From positions 68,591,510 to 68,655,509 of the forward strand of contig NC_037093.1 in the NCBI RefSeq assembly GCF_002994745.2: a DNA stretch of 64,000 nucleotides, written 5' to 3'. This document shows positions 21,239 to 32,848 of this stretch, piece by piece; position 1 is the stretch's first letter; each line of letters begins with the position of its first letter. This stretch comes from Rosa chinensis. Taxonomy: Eukaryota > Streptophyta > Magnoliopsida > Rosales > Rosaceae. Made by a program: the position numbers and the translations under genes. The notes under the pieces are model-generated. The model searched no databases. It saw nothing but the letters and a program-made list of their open reading frames with translations, and was not told the origin of the DNA.

Positions 21239-24200
21239 GTCCCCGCACCCAAGAGTTATCTTCCGGATGTCTGCTTAATTTTTTGAAATTGTTCTTCATC
21301 TTTTAGTTTCGAACTTTCGATCTTAATAATTCACATATAACTATATAAGGCACGTCAGTGATGTCTCAATATATGTCATTTGACTAATAAAACGGTCAAC
21401 AAATTAGTAGCTAATTCTCTGGCTAGGAAAAAAAAAAAGTAGCTATATATATATATATTATTTGCAATACGCAGCAGTTCCAACTCATGAGTTAATTGCA
21501 ACTTGCTAATATGTCATTCTATTTGTGCATCTGAGAAAGAGATGCAAGAGCTTTCTTGAGGAGATCCGTGAAACAAACGAAGAAAATAAGACATAAATGT
21601 ATAATGAAATAGCAAAAGCAAAAGAACAGATGCAAGAACACTACTGCTCTTTTAAAGAAACCAAATGAAGAACAGGAGAGGGCCAAAACCATATGTCATG
21701 GCTTTACAATTGGGGGAAGTCGTGTTGATGTTTGTCATACATCAACTTTTTAATAAATATATATTAAATTAAATTAGTTGATGAAACCTGTTGTACAGGT
21801 CAATAGGTTATCCATTTATAATTTGACATGTGTACTTAAAAAATAAATAAATTACCATAATAAGTACTCATTAATTGTTTTATACGTAAATCGTTCAAAA
21901 ACTTGTAAGGAAGATCCTAAATATAGTAATTACTTTGATTACAACTATAATTATCACTAAATACGTCAAATGTGGTGGTTTGTTGTACAGTATCCCATTG
22001 ATAATATAATTTACAAAAGAAAGGATTGTAGTTACAAAAAGAACAACTGGATTATAAGAATAAGGACTTGAAAAGTTTTAGGTCTAATATGATTATTTAC
22101 CATACAAACAAAACATTTGTTGTAGCATTGGTAAAGTAATCGTTTTTTTTTGTAAATAGAATCATATTTCAAGTAATTATCATAAAAATGACCATGATTA
22201 CCACTTTATACCTCAATTGTTGTAATTTACAGTAAAATGTATTGTCAGAGGAGTAATTATCTCATGGATGATGAGATTTACACCAAAAAAAGTATGAATT
22301 ACAAAATATAAAACTTTAATACACAATTAAGGACTCGCACCTCATTTACTATTTATACATAAAGTTTTACCACTTTGACAGCAATTCGTTGTCACAATGG
22401 TAAAATGGTTCTCAGACTTGTAATATAAAAAATTACCACAAACAAGAGCTTGATTACTACTTCTACAACAATTCGTTTCATCGGTCAAATGGTTCTCAAA
22501 CTTGTCATATTGAATAATTACCACAAATACAACCTTGCCTACTACTTTGGACCTCAATTGCCATAAAATCTAGAAAAAATATTGTTAAATAAGTAAATAA
22601 CTCCTAAAGGACAATTGTTATAAAATAAACAACCTTATTACACCATAAAGGACTCGCCGCAAATTTACTTAAATATATGAAGTTTTACTATTATAGCAAC
22701 ACATTAGTTGTTTTATTAGTAAAGTGGTTCTGAAAACTTGTAATAGTGAAACATTAACACTTACTACAACTAGATTACCACTTTTTACCATAATTTGTTG
22801 TTTTATTGGTAAAACCGGTTCTCAAACTTGTTATAGTGAAATATTAACACTAATTACAACTTTTTACAATAATTCATTATGTCATCAATTTTAAGACTTA
22901 GGCTTGGAATATCGAAGCATTATCAAAATTACAACTGAATTACTACCTTTGACCTCTATTATCGTAAAATAAAATGAGAATATGTTTAATTAATTAAAAT
23001 TTTTTTTTTCTGAAATGGGTCAACTGAGAATTGAGCAAACGGTAGCAGCAATGGTGTGAGTCATGTACAGGAGTCAAAGGGGGCGAGGATTCTGTTACCG
23101 TGGGAGCTTTTGCAGCCGGCGCAGTGGAAGGTATACGCTTGAGAAGGTACAACCTAAGGTGCCAAACCTGGCATTTTATTTTCGTGCAACCGTATATGAT
23201 ATCATCGATGAAACTCTAGTTTCTGTAGATGAATGATTATAGTGAATCATTGGGGCATGAAGACTCTAGGCCTGAAAAACTAAGAAGCAGAATTGAAGAG
23301 GGAATTGCTAACTGCATTCAAATGCTGCTTGGTTTATGTTATAACTATTGTAATTTGAATTCTCCACCTTTGATGTTAGTTAACTTAATCCTTGTGTGTT
23401 TATTTGTAATTAAGCGGAAACTGTGAGTATGATTTTATGGTTAGAGTCTAACTTCGTGTGTTGCTCTATTTTTCTGATGCTTAGTAAGCAAAATATTAGA
23501 AGTGGTAATAAGAACATGGAGCCTCAACAATTCCTTTGTTTCTTCCTTGTAAATAAGAACACCAGCTACGATCTGATCAGCATATTGTAATTGTACTAAC
23601 CATGAGTGGCCCTATGTACGGCCAAAAATCTCACTGCTGCTTTGTTAGCTATCTACTAATAAGAATTTGAGGCTATTGAAGTAGTTAAGTTTATGTATCA
23701 TGTCTAGCTGAGTAACAAAACTATGAGCTTATCAAGGGTCTACTTTACTGCTACTTGTATATAAGAAGCTTAGAATATATATGCAAGCTCGTTCTGTTTA
23801 TCAGGAACACCATGGATGCAGCAGCGACTGCAATAATGGTATCTCATGCCAATGATTGTCTCTATTCCTCTGTTAAATTCTGCTTTGTGTAAATTGAAGC
23901 ATGAGCATCCATTTTCGGAAACCAGTCATTCTTGTGATGTTTATATAAAAAAATGGATTCTTCATTCCGCTGATTGCAGAGTCCAAAGATGATGAGATTT
24001 GATTATTATTGTACATCGTTCACAAGATCTATTTCGAAGGCAGCAACTTCACAAGTTCAAATCCATGTTGTCCAACCTTCAGTCATGTTCGGAGATACAG
24101 ATACCTCATCAGAAAGTGAGAATACACAAGATGTCCACTGTCAACGCCAATTCACCAATCCAATGCAGAGTGTTTTCAGCATTTTCTTGATCTTGAAGTT

Positions 24201-25690
24201 CATCAAATTGCTGGTTGACACAATTAAAAAATTACGAGCGCTCTTCCTCCTTCTTCTCCTTTTCTCCTCTTCACTTTGTTCCCTGTGGCGCCTCTTCACT
24301 CCTAGTCAATATCGCACATCATCATCCAATTCAAATCACACAAAACATCAATCCCTGAACCACATCATCCAATTAATATGAAACAGAAAGGAGAGGACAA
24401 TCAATTCTCTTTCTATACCTCGCTCGTTGTGGTTTTTACTTGAATAGTGACAACTACACAGGCTAATGAGTTTTGTTTTCTCGTTTTGTACAAGAACAAA
24501 ACTTGGACCGAGTTTCTTCCTCTTTTCTTCGTCTTCTCTTCTCTTTTTCAATTTAGGGTTTTCTAAATTTGATAGTAGATATGTAATTGAGAATTTTGAA
24601 AAAAAAAAAAATTATACAGGCTAACGGCTAAGCAGGTTACCACTATTAAATATTCTAGACCGTCCGTCAGATATATTAATATTTTAATTATATCTAACGG
24701 TCTAAAATATTTTAAAAAATTGATGTATTTGATACGTCAACGTATACTAGAATTTTCCTTACAATTGAGTAGTAGCAAAAGATCGGACGACCTCGGACAA
24801 TTTGCTAACACCTTCGAGATGCAAGACAATACATTTAGGTAACTCTTTTTCAAGAATTACATTTTGCAAGCACCGATCATCATGACGTGGCAAATAATTA
24901 GTCCACCGATTGGACCTTTTTAAAAAAAAAAAAATTTTAAAAAAACTTTAGCCCACCACACTCTTACATATGTAACTATGTAAGTAAGAATCGAACATTC
25001 GAACTCATAACCTTTATAATGTTGGAATTAAAACTTATCAACAGATCATAACTCACTTACCAACAAATCAAAGCTCACTGATTGGACTTTGATCATTTTG
25101 TTAATGATCGACTTAATCATGCATGTCAGTAATGTTGCTAATTCGAATTAAAAGTTTTCAGGCATGAAATTGTCTGAAATGGACTTCAATTTTCCTCTTC
25201 ATTTCATTCTGTTTTCTCCCCATCGAAACAAAAATTGTGATGAGAAAATGAAAATAATAATAATAAGAGACCTAGACACTTTCTGTCCCAAGTTCCCCTA
25301 CCTGAATCTGAAATATATACCTCTTATTAGACCCAGGATATTGAAGTTAAGGTTAATTGAATAACTGGTCAAAACAAACACTCACTTTTTGGTTATATTC
25401 GCTCTCTATAGCAAGCAACATTGATCTCAGATTAGCGCATGCATTTGTTTTGCTCTTTCTCTTCTAATTTGTTGGGTATCTGTCAGTTTACAAGTAGAAA
25501 ATGACATTGTCTTTCCAAATGTTATTATTCACAAAATCTTATGATATTTAAAAGGCCACCGACTCACCAAAAAGTTATTTTTTGCCAAAAGCTATTGCAT
25601 GTAGATCTTTCGGTAACCAACTCTACCTCTATTTTCATGAAAGATTAGTGAAGTAGTATATAGTTGACTAGAGTAAAGAAAATGCAAATT
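21239..25690. other. Intergenic; degenerate repeats and unresolved gene-like patches
   Basis: Bases 21715-22960 are very AT-rich and made of degenerate units containing TTACCACTTT, CAATTCGTTGT and GGTTCTCAAACTTGT. Bases 23030-23430 and 23960-24380 are less AT-rich and contain short open frames (23229-23426, 23974-24381) that could be remnants of a spliced gene, but no domain was recognised. A small hairpin (TAGACCGTCCGTCAGATATA against its inverted partner) sits at about 24656-24705. Confidence 0.4.
21715..22960. repeat. Degenerate tandem-like repeat block
   Basis: Units of very roughly 100-130 bp recur with phrases ACCACTTT, ACAATTCGTT, GGTAAAATGGTTCTCA and AAACTTGTAATA. They are too diverged to set exact borders by eye. 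The left end shares TGTCATACATCAACTTTT with the starts of similar blocks near 17725 and 18970, which suggests one dispersed family. Confidence 0.5.
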
Positions 25691-25708
25691 AGCAAAGTAT
25701 GGGAATTA

Positions 25709-26760
25709 TACAAGAATTTCACCAAATTCTTTCATGGAACATCTGGAATCCTCGATATAGAGAAAAGAATGAGAGTCGAGAGTCTTTCCTCGACAAACCC
25801 TAGCGTCGCCCTCTTGGTGCAGCTTCTAGGGAGGCCTTTGCCGCCTCCACATACTCGTCGATTGCACCAAGCTGTTGATCAGCTCTTTCCTTGTTTTGCG
25901 GAAGGGTGAATTGTATGCTGTTTGAATTGGCTTAGCTTTCGGCCGGGATGGCTCCTTGGTTGGGGGAGAAGACCCGAGATCGGGTTCGAGCGGCATCTCC
26001 CTTCTTATAGGGATTGGAAGATCTTCGATGGAGGCACAGGAATGGTAGCAGAGTCATTGCTGAATGGAGCCGGAGTCTTGCTTTGGTGGAAGGTCATGAT
26101 ATGTGGCTGTTGTGGATGCAGATCGACGGCGGCGACGGCATTGGTCAAGCACTGAGTCTGGGTGCCTTGTTCTTGGGTGTCCAGATCAGTGTTATGGGGT
26201 ACTCACGAGATCTCTGGAAGATCTAGGTTTGGGACCCAGGAATTTACAATATGCCCTTCTATTTTTGCCGAATTTTGGTGGTGTTCCGCCACTGGGAGAG
26301 TAGTCTCTAGTCATATTCAAGGGCGAGGAGGAGAGGATCGAGTTTGGGTTGTTTGGGCCTTAGTTTGAATGTGGTGGCTTACTCAAGTGCAGGCTCAGGA
26401 CAATGGACTAATGGCTTGGACTTGTTTTCAACAAACCATATCTCGTGACCTGCTGGATCTTACATTTGTGGGAGGCTTTTTGCAATCTACTAGTATTTTC
26501 GTACACCAATTGAGGTCTCTAGGCAAACTTACTTATTGTTCAATTGATTCGAGTCATGTATCTTCCACTAGGTTGCGATTTTGTCTTGTTTGTCGCTTGT
26601 CTAATTGTGCGCATTTGTTTACAATGAGGGTTATTTGTCATTTGTTCGGTGGTTTGTGTCATCTATAACTTTTGGTATGAGGCAACTTATGATGTACATG
26701 CCTTCTGATCATTGACAAGTAATGAAGTTATCTATTTCTGAAAGAAGAAAAAAAAGAAAA
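25709..26760 (+). mobile_element. A-tailed retroposon, about 1.05 kb
   Basis: Flanked by a 17-bp direct repeat, GCAAAGTATGGGAATTA at 25692-25708 and GCAAATTATGGGAATTA at 26761-26777 (one mismatch). It ends in an A-rich tail (26741-26760) on the plus strand. The body is less AT-rich than the flanks and is open for short stretches in several frames (25664-26668). None shows reverse transcriptase, endonuclease or any known domain. It is best seen as a non-autonomous or 5'-truncated LINE-type insert. Confidence 0.75.
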
Positions 26761-26777
26761 GCAAATTATGGGAATTA

Positions 26778-27337
26778 ACCCGAGTAATAAGGAAATAAGA
26801 GATATTAAATTAACTAAAACTAGAACACATATTATGAGCGATGGACAAAACTATTTACCAATTGCTTGACACACTTTACTAGTCTTTCTTATATTGATGA
26901 AGTATGATTAAATAAGATACATTCTATTATTTAGAATGTTTATAATTATAGTTGAGGTTCAAACTGACATCACATCCCTTTCACAATATAATCAAATTAT
27001 CAATAATAATAATATGAGTGTAGATTGAAAACCCGCTTAATGGGGTTCTTACCCCTCTACTATAATATAATAAAAAAAGACCAGAGTCCTAGACTACGTT
27101 CGGATTTTGATCTCAAATACAACAAAACATCAAACAATTAACATTAACAAGTCTGTTGGACTTGGATGATCTAAAACCTCCCACTAAATCCTACTCGCAT
27201 GCTAGAAGAAGAATTTGCAATTTCCTAGCTCGATCTCCACCGCTGTCTTTGGAAACTTGCTGTCGTTTGAACATGCCTTTGCAAGTAGGAAATGGATACG
27301 TCTTTAAATATATACACACACACAGACACACACACAC
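26778..27337. other. Intergenic, AT-rich, nothing recognised
   Basis: No coding frame with a family signature; ends in a CA-rich microsatellite (about 27312-27338). Confidence 0.5.
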
Positions 27338-27733
27338 AGATCCTATCCAGAGCGGAGCTCCGCTTTGAAAATTAACGTGTGAAGTTTGAGTTCTGGGTCA
27401 CTTTTCGGTCGCATATCCACATCTTGACCGTTCATGTTTTAGGTACTAGTGTATAGATCGTCTCTGCAAATTTTCAGCCAAAATGATGATCGTTAAGACA
27501 TTGATAATTGCCTTAAATTTAGTACGGTTCAGGTTGATAGATTTAGTCCGTCCATTAGTTTAAGCGAGTTAGATACCTTAACGATCATCAATTTGGCTGA
27601 AAATTTGCAGAGATGATCTATACACTAGTACCTAAAAACTGAACGGTCGAGATGTGGATATGTGACTGAAAAGTGACCCAAAACTCTAACTTCACAAGTT
27701 AATTTTCAAAGCGGAGCTCCGCTCTGGATAAAA

Positions 27734-27736
<3 letters not shown>
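27338..27736. mobile_element. MITE with long inverted repeats, family E copy 1
   Basis: The ends AGATCCTATCCAGAGCGGAG and the inverted CTCCGCTCTGGATAAAATCT begin arms of about 160-170 bp each. The arms share GGTACTAGTGTATAGATC and GCAAATTTTCAGCCAAA. The terminal core AGCGGAGCTCCGCT is itself a palindrome. A second copy lies at 56110. Both copies are bounded by simple TA or CA repeats, so a target duplication cannot be read. There is no coding capacity. Confidence 0.8.

Positions 27737-27765
<29 letters not shown>
27737..27765. repeat. (TA)n microsatellite beside family E MITE
   Basis: About 14 TA units directly abut the right end of the MITE. Confidence 0.9.
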
Positions 27766-27768
<3 letters not shown>

Positions 27769-27985
27769 TAAATGTTAATTTATCCAGTTTTACTTTGCCC
27801 TCCAATCACATTTCAAAAGCATTTTCAATTATGCCAAAGCATCAAGCACGACCTGTTCTTTGTTTTATATATAAAAGATACCTAAAAACTTGACAAGTTA
27901 GGAAGTAAGTGACAACAATTAAGCTACTTCTTAATCAAACTTTTTAAATCTATGACATCACTAATCAGCCAAAAATTAAACTTAA

Positions 27986-29224
27986 GGGTTAATTTCAGTT
28001 TATCCCCCTGAGGTTTGGGGGTGTCATCATTTCACCCCCTTTACTTTCAATTTTGATTTTTTACCCCCCAAACTTTCCAATTTCAATCAGCCGTGTCCAA
28101 TTTCTCCTATTCCGTCCAAATTGGACGTTAACTCTGACCTTTGATGGCTAAAATGGTCATTTCAAGACCAATAAAATAAAATAAAATATATTTTTTTTCT
28201 GTTTTTTTTTTATAATTTTTTTTTTATTTTGTCTTCAACCTATACACCGCAAGTTATAATAGGTTTATAAAAACAAAAAAAATACTCTAGGTGGTTGAAA
28301 GCCGCTCGCTGGTCTACGATATTTGTGATATATCTCCGATAAAGTGAAGAAATATCTGTAAAAAATAATTTTACACTTCATCTGTAAATAAATATCTGTA
28401 TATCCCCAATAAAGTGAAGAATATATGTGTAAAATCATTTTTGGTCTACGATATTTGTGATATATCTCCAATAAAGTGAAGAATATATATCCCCAATAAA
28501 GTGAAGAAATATCTGTAAAAAATGATTTTACACTTTATCTGTAAATATCTGCATATCCCCAATAAAATGAAGAAATATCTGTGTAAAATCATTTTTTACA
28601 GATATTTATTTATAGATAAAGTGTAAAATTATTTTTTACAGATATTTCTTCATTTTATTGGGGATATATCCTAAAATTCTTCACTTTATCAGAGATATAT
28701 CACAAATATTGTAGACCAGCGAGTGTGTAAAATCATTTTTTACAGATAATTATTTACATATAAAGTGTAAAATTATTTTTTACAGATATTTCTTCACTTT
28801 ATTGGGGATATATCCTAAAATTCTTCACTTTATCGGAGATATATTACAAATATCGTAGACCAGCGAGCGGCTTTTAACCACCTAGAATATTTTTTTTTGT
28901 TTTTATAAACCTATTATAACTTGTGGTGTATAGGTTGAAAACAAAATTAAATAAATCAAAATAAATTAAAAAAAAAACGAAGAAACAGGAAAAAAAAAAA
29001 AAAAAAAAAAAGAAGATTTTTTTTATTTTTTATTTATTTTTTATCTTGAAATGACCATTTTAGCTCTCAAGGTCAGAGATAACGTCCAATTTGGACGGAA
29101 TAGGAGAAATTGGACACGACTGATTGAAATTGGAAAGTTTGGGGGGTAAAAAATCAAAATTGAAAGTAGAGGAGGTGAAATGATGACACCCCCAAACCTC
29201 AGGGGGGTAAACTGAAATTAATCA
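27986..29224. mobile_element. Palindromic Mutator-like MITE, family A copy 2
   Basis: The inverted ends GGGTTAATTTCAGTTTATCC and (reversed) TGATTAATTTCAGTTTACCC are flanked by a perfect 9-bp duplication TAAACTTAA (27977-27985 and 29225-29233). The 1,239-bp body matches copy 1 at 5017. The outer arms carry TCAATTTTGA-type blocks; the inner parts are repeated AAGTGAAGAAATATCTGTA phrases in both orientations. Almost the full length could form one hairpin. Short minus-strand frames inside (28265-28471) are by-products of the repeats. Confidence 0.9.
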
Positions 29225-29228
29225 TAAA

Positions 29229-29330
29229 CTTAATATATAGTAAGTTAGTAACCACTGCTCAGTGGGTCATTAGCCAAAAATTAAACTTAATATATAGTAA
29301 GTTAGCAACCACTGCTCAATGGGTCTGCTT
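29229..29330. repeat. 57-bp tandem duplication next to the family A MITE
   Basis: CTTAATATATAGTAAGTTAG recurs at 29229 and 29286 with the same following phrase (AACCACTGCTCA). The left flank of the MITE (about 27966-27985) is part of the same unit, so the MITE inserted into an existing tandem duplication. Confidence 0.85.
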
Positions 29331-29345
29331 CAGCAATAACAAGCA

Positions 29346-30498
29346 TTTTTTTTTTTGGATCAAAAGAGGTCAGCCCATTATATAGATTCAGCAAGCAGTA
29401 CAAAAATGAAACACCCCTATGGGGTCGACAGAAAGAATGGTTCCTCAGAGCACCTTAAGACTCCTATTCTAAACAAGAATAAGAACCCAGTATACACCCA
29501 GTACACCCACCTTTTAGAAAGTCCACGCGCCATTATTTCAAACAAAAACCTAGAAACTCCGAAGCAGGAATAAAAAACCCTCAGAGCTACTGGTTTCTGC
29601 GACCAAGATCAAAAATTAAATAAAATTAGGAGTAGAGGATGACGTATCATCATCCACTCCATCTTCATTCATCAGAGCAGCCCAAATTGAGAATCCTCAA
29701 TCAAACATAGCCCAACAAGAGACCCATACAGCACACAGGAAGTCCACTGTCCAAAAGCAAGCCCAAAGACTCCAACCATGAGCAGAAGTCCACTCCAGGC
29801 CCAACAGTCTTAGAGCCTATAAACAAACCCTAGCATTCCTAGCTACCAAACAGCCGCCACCCTCAGCAGGACCACCACCACCACTGCCACCATATACTTT
29901 CCCTTCAGCGCCGTCCAGCATAGGAGAAAGATGACCATCATCACCGTCACAATCTAACTGCAGCCTAGCTGCAATCCTTGCCGCCAAAGGGGAACTCGGG
30001 TCACCACCGATCACGTCTTAGCCACCATAAAAATCAACCAATCCCATCTGATCGGATCTAAACCCAAGCCAGCCTGAACAACCCAATCATCACCGAGTCC
30101 CTGTTCCACATCACCTAACCCAAATACAACGGCAGCGAATAGCCCTGCACTGCCTACTGCCGAAGAGGTTAAAGGCAATGAAACTCGCGCCATCTCAGCC
30201 AAGATGGCTGCCTTTAGAATATCTGATCCATTTAGAAGACAAACTGATCCAAACATAGATTAAAGGGACGTCGAAGCCAAGCACCGCCATCACCAAGGAA
30301 GGGAGAAGAAGGAGAGACGTCGCCGCCCTTCCAAATCCAAGATGCAGAGCCACAACGTGGCTGAGAAACCTCTCTGTCGAGAGTAAGGAAATTTGCAGTG
30401 CCGCCGCCGCCGCCACTCAAGGCCGGTTGCGACCATAGGGTTTTTCTCGTGAGAGAAGAGAGCATCATGAGAATATTCTTTATGTTTTTTGTCTTTTT
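29346..30498 (-). mobile_element. A-tailed retroposon, 1.15 kb, minus strand
   Basis: A perfect 13-bp direct repeat GCAATAACAAGCA (29333-29345 and 30499-30511) flanks an insert that starts with an 11-T run on the plus strand, that is, an A tail on the minus strand. The minus-strand 5' part is GC-rich, with a GGCGG trinucleotide run near 30400-30415. Short overlapping frames (29817-30531) match no protein family I know. There is no reverse transcriptase. It is probably a non-autonomous or 5'-truncated LINE-type insert, or a retroposed transcript of unknown origin. Confidence 0.8.
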
Positions 30499-30663
30499 GC
30501 AATAACAAGCAATTGATCCTAATGATATCAATTTCTATTAAAAAAAAAAAAACAATAGTGTTTTCGTTTAAGTAAGAAAACTAATTTTCAAATGTATTTT
30601 TAAATTTAAATTTAAATTTTTAATTTTTAAATACTATGGTATCATAATGTAAGTCAAGTAGGT

Positions 30664-31452
30664 CTAACACCCAAGACCGGTTCCTTTCCGATTGAATACT
30701 CGAGCTCGTCCGGTGGCACCCAAGACCTGTTGATTGAATACTTGGCTCTGGGGATCTACTGCCGGACGGGTAGTCGATCCGATCTGTTTCAAGGGTGCTC
30801 TATGGATGGTTGCTCTCGAGGTGGTTCAAATGATTTCGACTTAGGTCTTCTGGCATCATCCCTGTTCAGCGACATGGTTCTGAATCGATGGTGGTGCAGA
30901 CGATGGGAGGTTGGACTGGCGGGATTCGGGATTGGTTTTTTCGTGGTGTGCGGCGGTTTAGGTCGAAGCGTCGAGTGGTTGTGGCGGTGTAGATCGGGGC
31001 GGCACAGGTCGTGGCAAAGCGGGTCGGGCAAAAGTGCTGGGCTTGTGACATACGACATGTCGTCAGGGTGATGGGCCAGGACAAAGCCTGCTTGATGGAC
31101 TCTGGAGCTGGACTACTCCATTTGGATGCTCTTGGGCTGCCATGTTTTTGCCCTAGGCCTATCCTATGTTTTTAGTTTTGTCTAATTACAATAAATTCTA
31201 TGTATTAGGAAGCTATGCACTGATGTGCACTCTAAATCTCTCTAGCGTCTCTAGAGTGGTACCAAAAGAGGGTCTCCGCTACCTTTACGTATTTGAATGT
31301 CTAATGAGTAGGACTATTTGTACGTACCACTTGTGGTTACTATCACTATCTTCTTGTCTGTCTATGGCCTTAAATAACAGCGGAATGGTATATAACAGCA
31401 TATTCTCACTTGTGATGAATATATTTTTCTCCTGATTCAAAAATAAAATAAA
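30664..31452 (+). mobile_element. A-tailed retroposon, 0.79 kb, plus strand
   Basis: An 18-bp perfect direct repeat AATGTAAGTCAAGTAGGT (30646-30663 and 31453-31470) flanks the insert, which ends CTGATTCAAAAATAAAATAAA. The body is GC-richer at its 5' half (30690-31090) and has a 113-codon open frame (30730-31071) with no recognised domain. The long, perfect duplication implies a fairly recent LINE-driven insertion. Confidence 0.85.
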
Positions 31453-31681
31453 AATGTAAGTCAAGTAGGTTTAATAAATAATAAAAATAATAAATCACAA
31501 AAGTATATAGTAAGTCAGAGGTTTGATTTGTTCCGATGTACTAAAAAATAATCACGATTAAGTAGATTAAATACTATGAAAAGAGGCCCATTTTGCTGGG
31601 TACTCCGAGTTTTTTCTCATCAGATCAAATATTACGAAATCAAATGGCATTAGCGTATTACTATACTTTGATTAATGGTTT

Positions 31682-32299
31682 GGGAAAAAATTACAAACAG
31701 TACCCAACTTATGGGCCACTCCGAATTTCTATACCCAAGCTTCCGAAACTATCACAATGGTACCCCAAATATCCCACCCGACCCAACATTCGTACCTGCC
31801 GTCATGGACGGTGTTAACTATCATGCCACGTGGCATTTTCTTAGGGGTAAAACTGACCCTCTGTCTTTACCTCCAAGGGAAAAAATACAAATAGTACCTA
31901 ACCTATGACCGACTCTGAATTTCTGTACCCAAATTTTAAAAAACTATCATAATGGTACCCAGGTTATCTAGCCCGACCCAACATATGTACCTACGTCCCA
32001 CGCTTGCGCAACCCACCCAGGGCCCCGCGCCTGCGCAGCCCACTCGTGCCCAAGATGATGGGAGAGTTGGGAGGAAGAAGAAAATGAAGAGAGTTTCAGG
32101 AAGAAGAAGAAACCTGGTGAAAGGACGAGAATGCCCCTCAAAGTTTGACAATTGACTAACTCCGTAACGGCCAACAGTGTTCTAGGTACTAAAGTTGGGT
32201 CAGGGTCCGAACTTCAGGTACCAAAGTGATAGTTTTAGAAACTTGGGTACAGAAATTCGGAGTCGACCATAATTTGGATACTATTTTTATTTTTTACCC
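31682..32299. mobile_element. Mutator-like MITE, family C, with a doubled left end
   Basis: It starts GGGAAAAAATTACAAACAGT and ends in the inverted partner (reversed GGGTAAAAAATAAAAATAGT). Inverted similarity continues through CCGAATTTCTGTACCCAAG. The flanks are 9-bp near-repeats TAATGGTTT (31673-31681) and TTATGGTTT (32300-32308). The left terminal sequence occurs a second time from about 31879, so the element has either a nested truncated copy or a duplicated terminus. Confidence 0.75.
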
Positions 32300-32308
32300 T
32301 TATGGTTT

Positions 32309-32748
32309 TGGAATAAGCAAAAAACTAGGGTAACGTCACACTTATATTCTCGAATCTAGATTCTATGTTTGACCAAATAATTTATACTTCTAGACTTCTG
32401 GTTTTTACTTTCTCTGATATGAAAGCATATACATCTGATGAAACTTTACAAAAACATGTCATAAGTTTTGATTTTATATGCCTCATTTTAACGAGGAAAG
32501 ATCAATATTATGCAGAGAATCGTAGTATTTTTTCTTTCTTATATAGACCAGTTGGACACGTACTGCTGATGAACATGAAAAAGTTAGTAATATTACACAT
32601 GAAGTACCAAAATAGTAGGCCACAACCTTGGCACTTAGTCGGTTTCTTTATTTCGATTCCAACCACGTTGTTAAAGAGATGAAAAGATTAATTCACAGAT
32701 TTCTAGGTAGTCTTATAATAAAGGATTAGGTTGAATACCAGAAAACAT
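32309..32748. other. Intergenic upstream of the second MYB gene
   Basis: AT-rich; the 105-codon frame at 32365-32682 has no recognised domain and is probably chance. The promoter of the second MYB is expected in its right part. Confidence 0.45.
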
Positions 32749-32749
32749 C

Positions 32750-32756
32750 TATAAAA
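32750..32756 (+). promoter_or_regulatory. TATA box of the second MYB gene
   Basis: TATAAAA lies 99 bp upstream of the ATG at 32849, leaving room for a 5' UTR of about 65-70 bases. Confidence 0.6.
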
Positions 32757-32848
32757 CGAGTCACTCCGAAACACTGGCACAACAACGTGCAATTCTGGAA
32801 GAAAGGGAGAGAAAAAAGAGAGACAGAAACCAGAAACAGGAGTGAGAG

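Noticed and set aside
29817..30531. Ala/Gly/Ser-rich minus-strand frames as a small gene
   Set aside because: They overlap in several frames inside an A-tailed insert and have no domain; GC-rich trinucleotide runs explain the openness.
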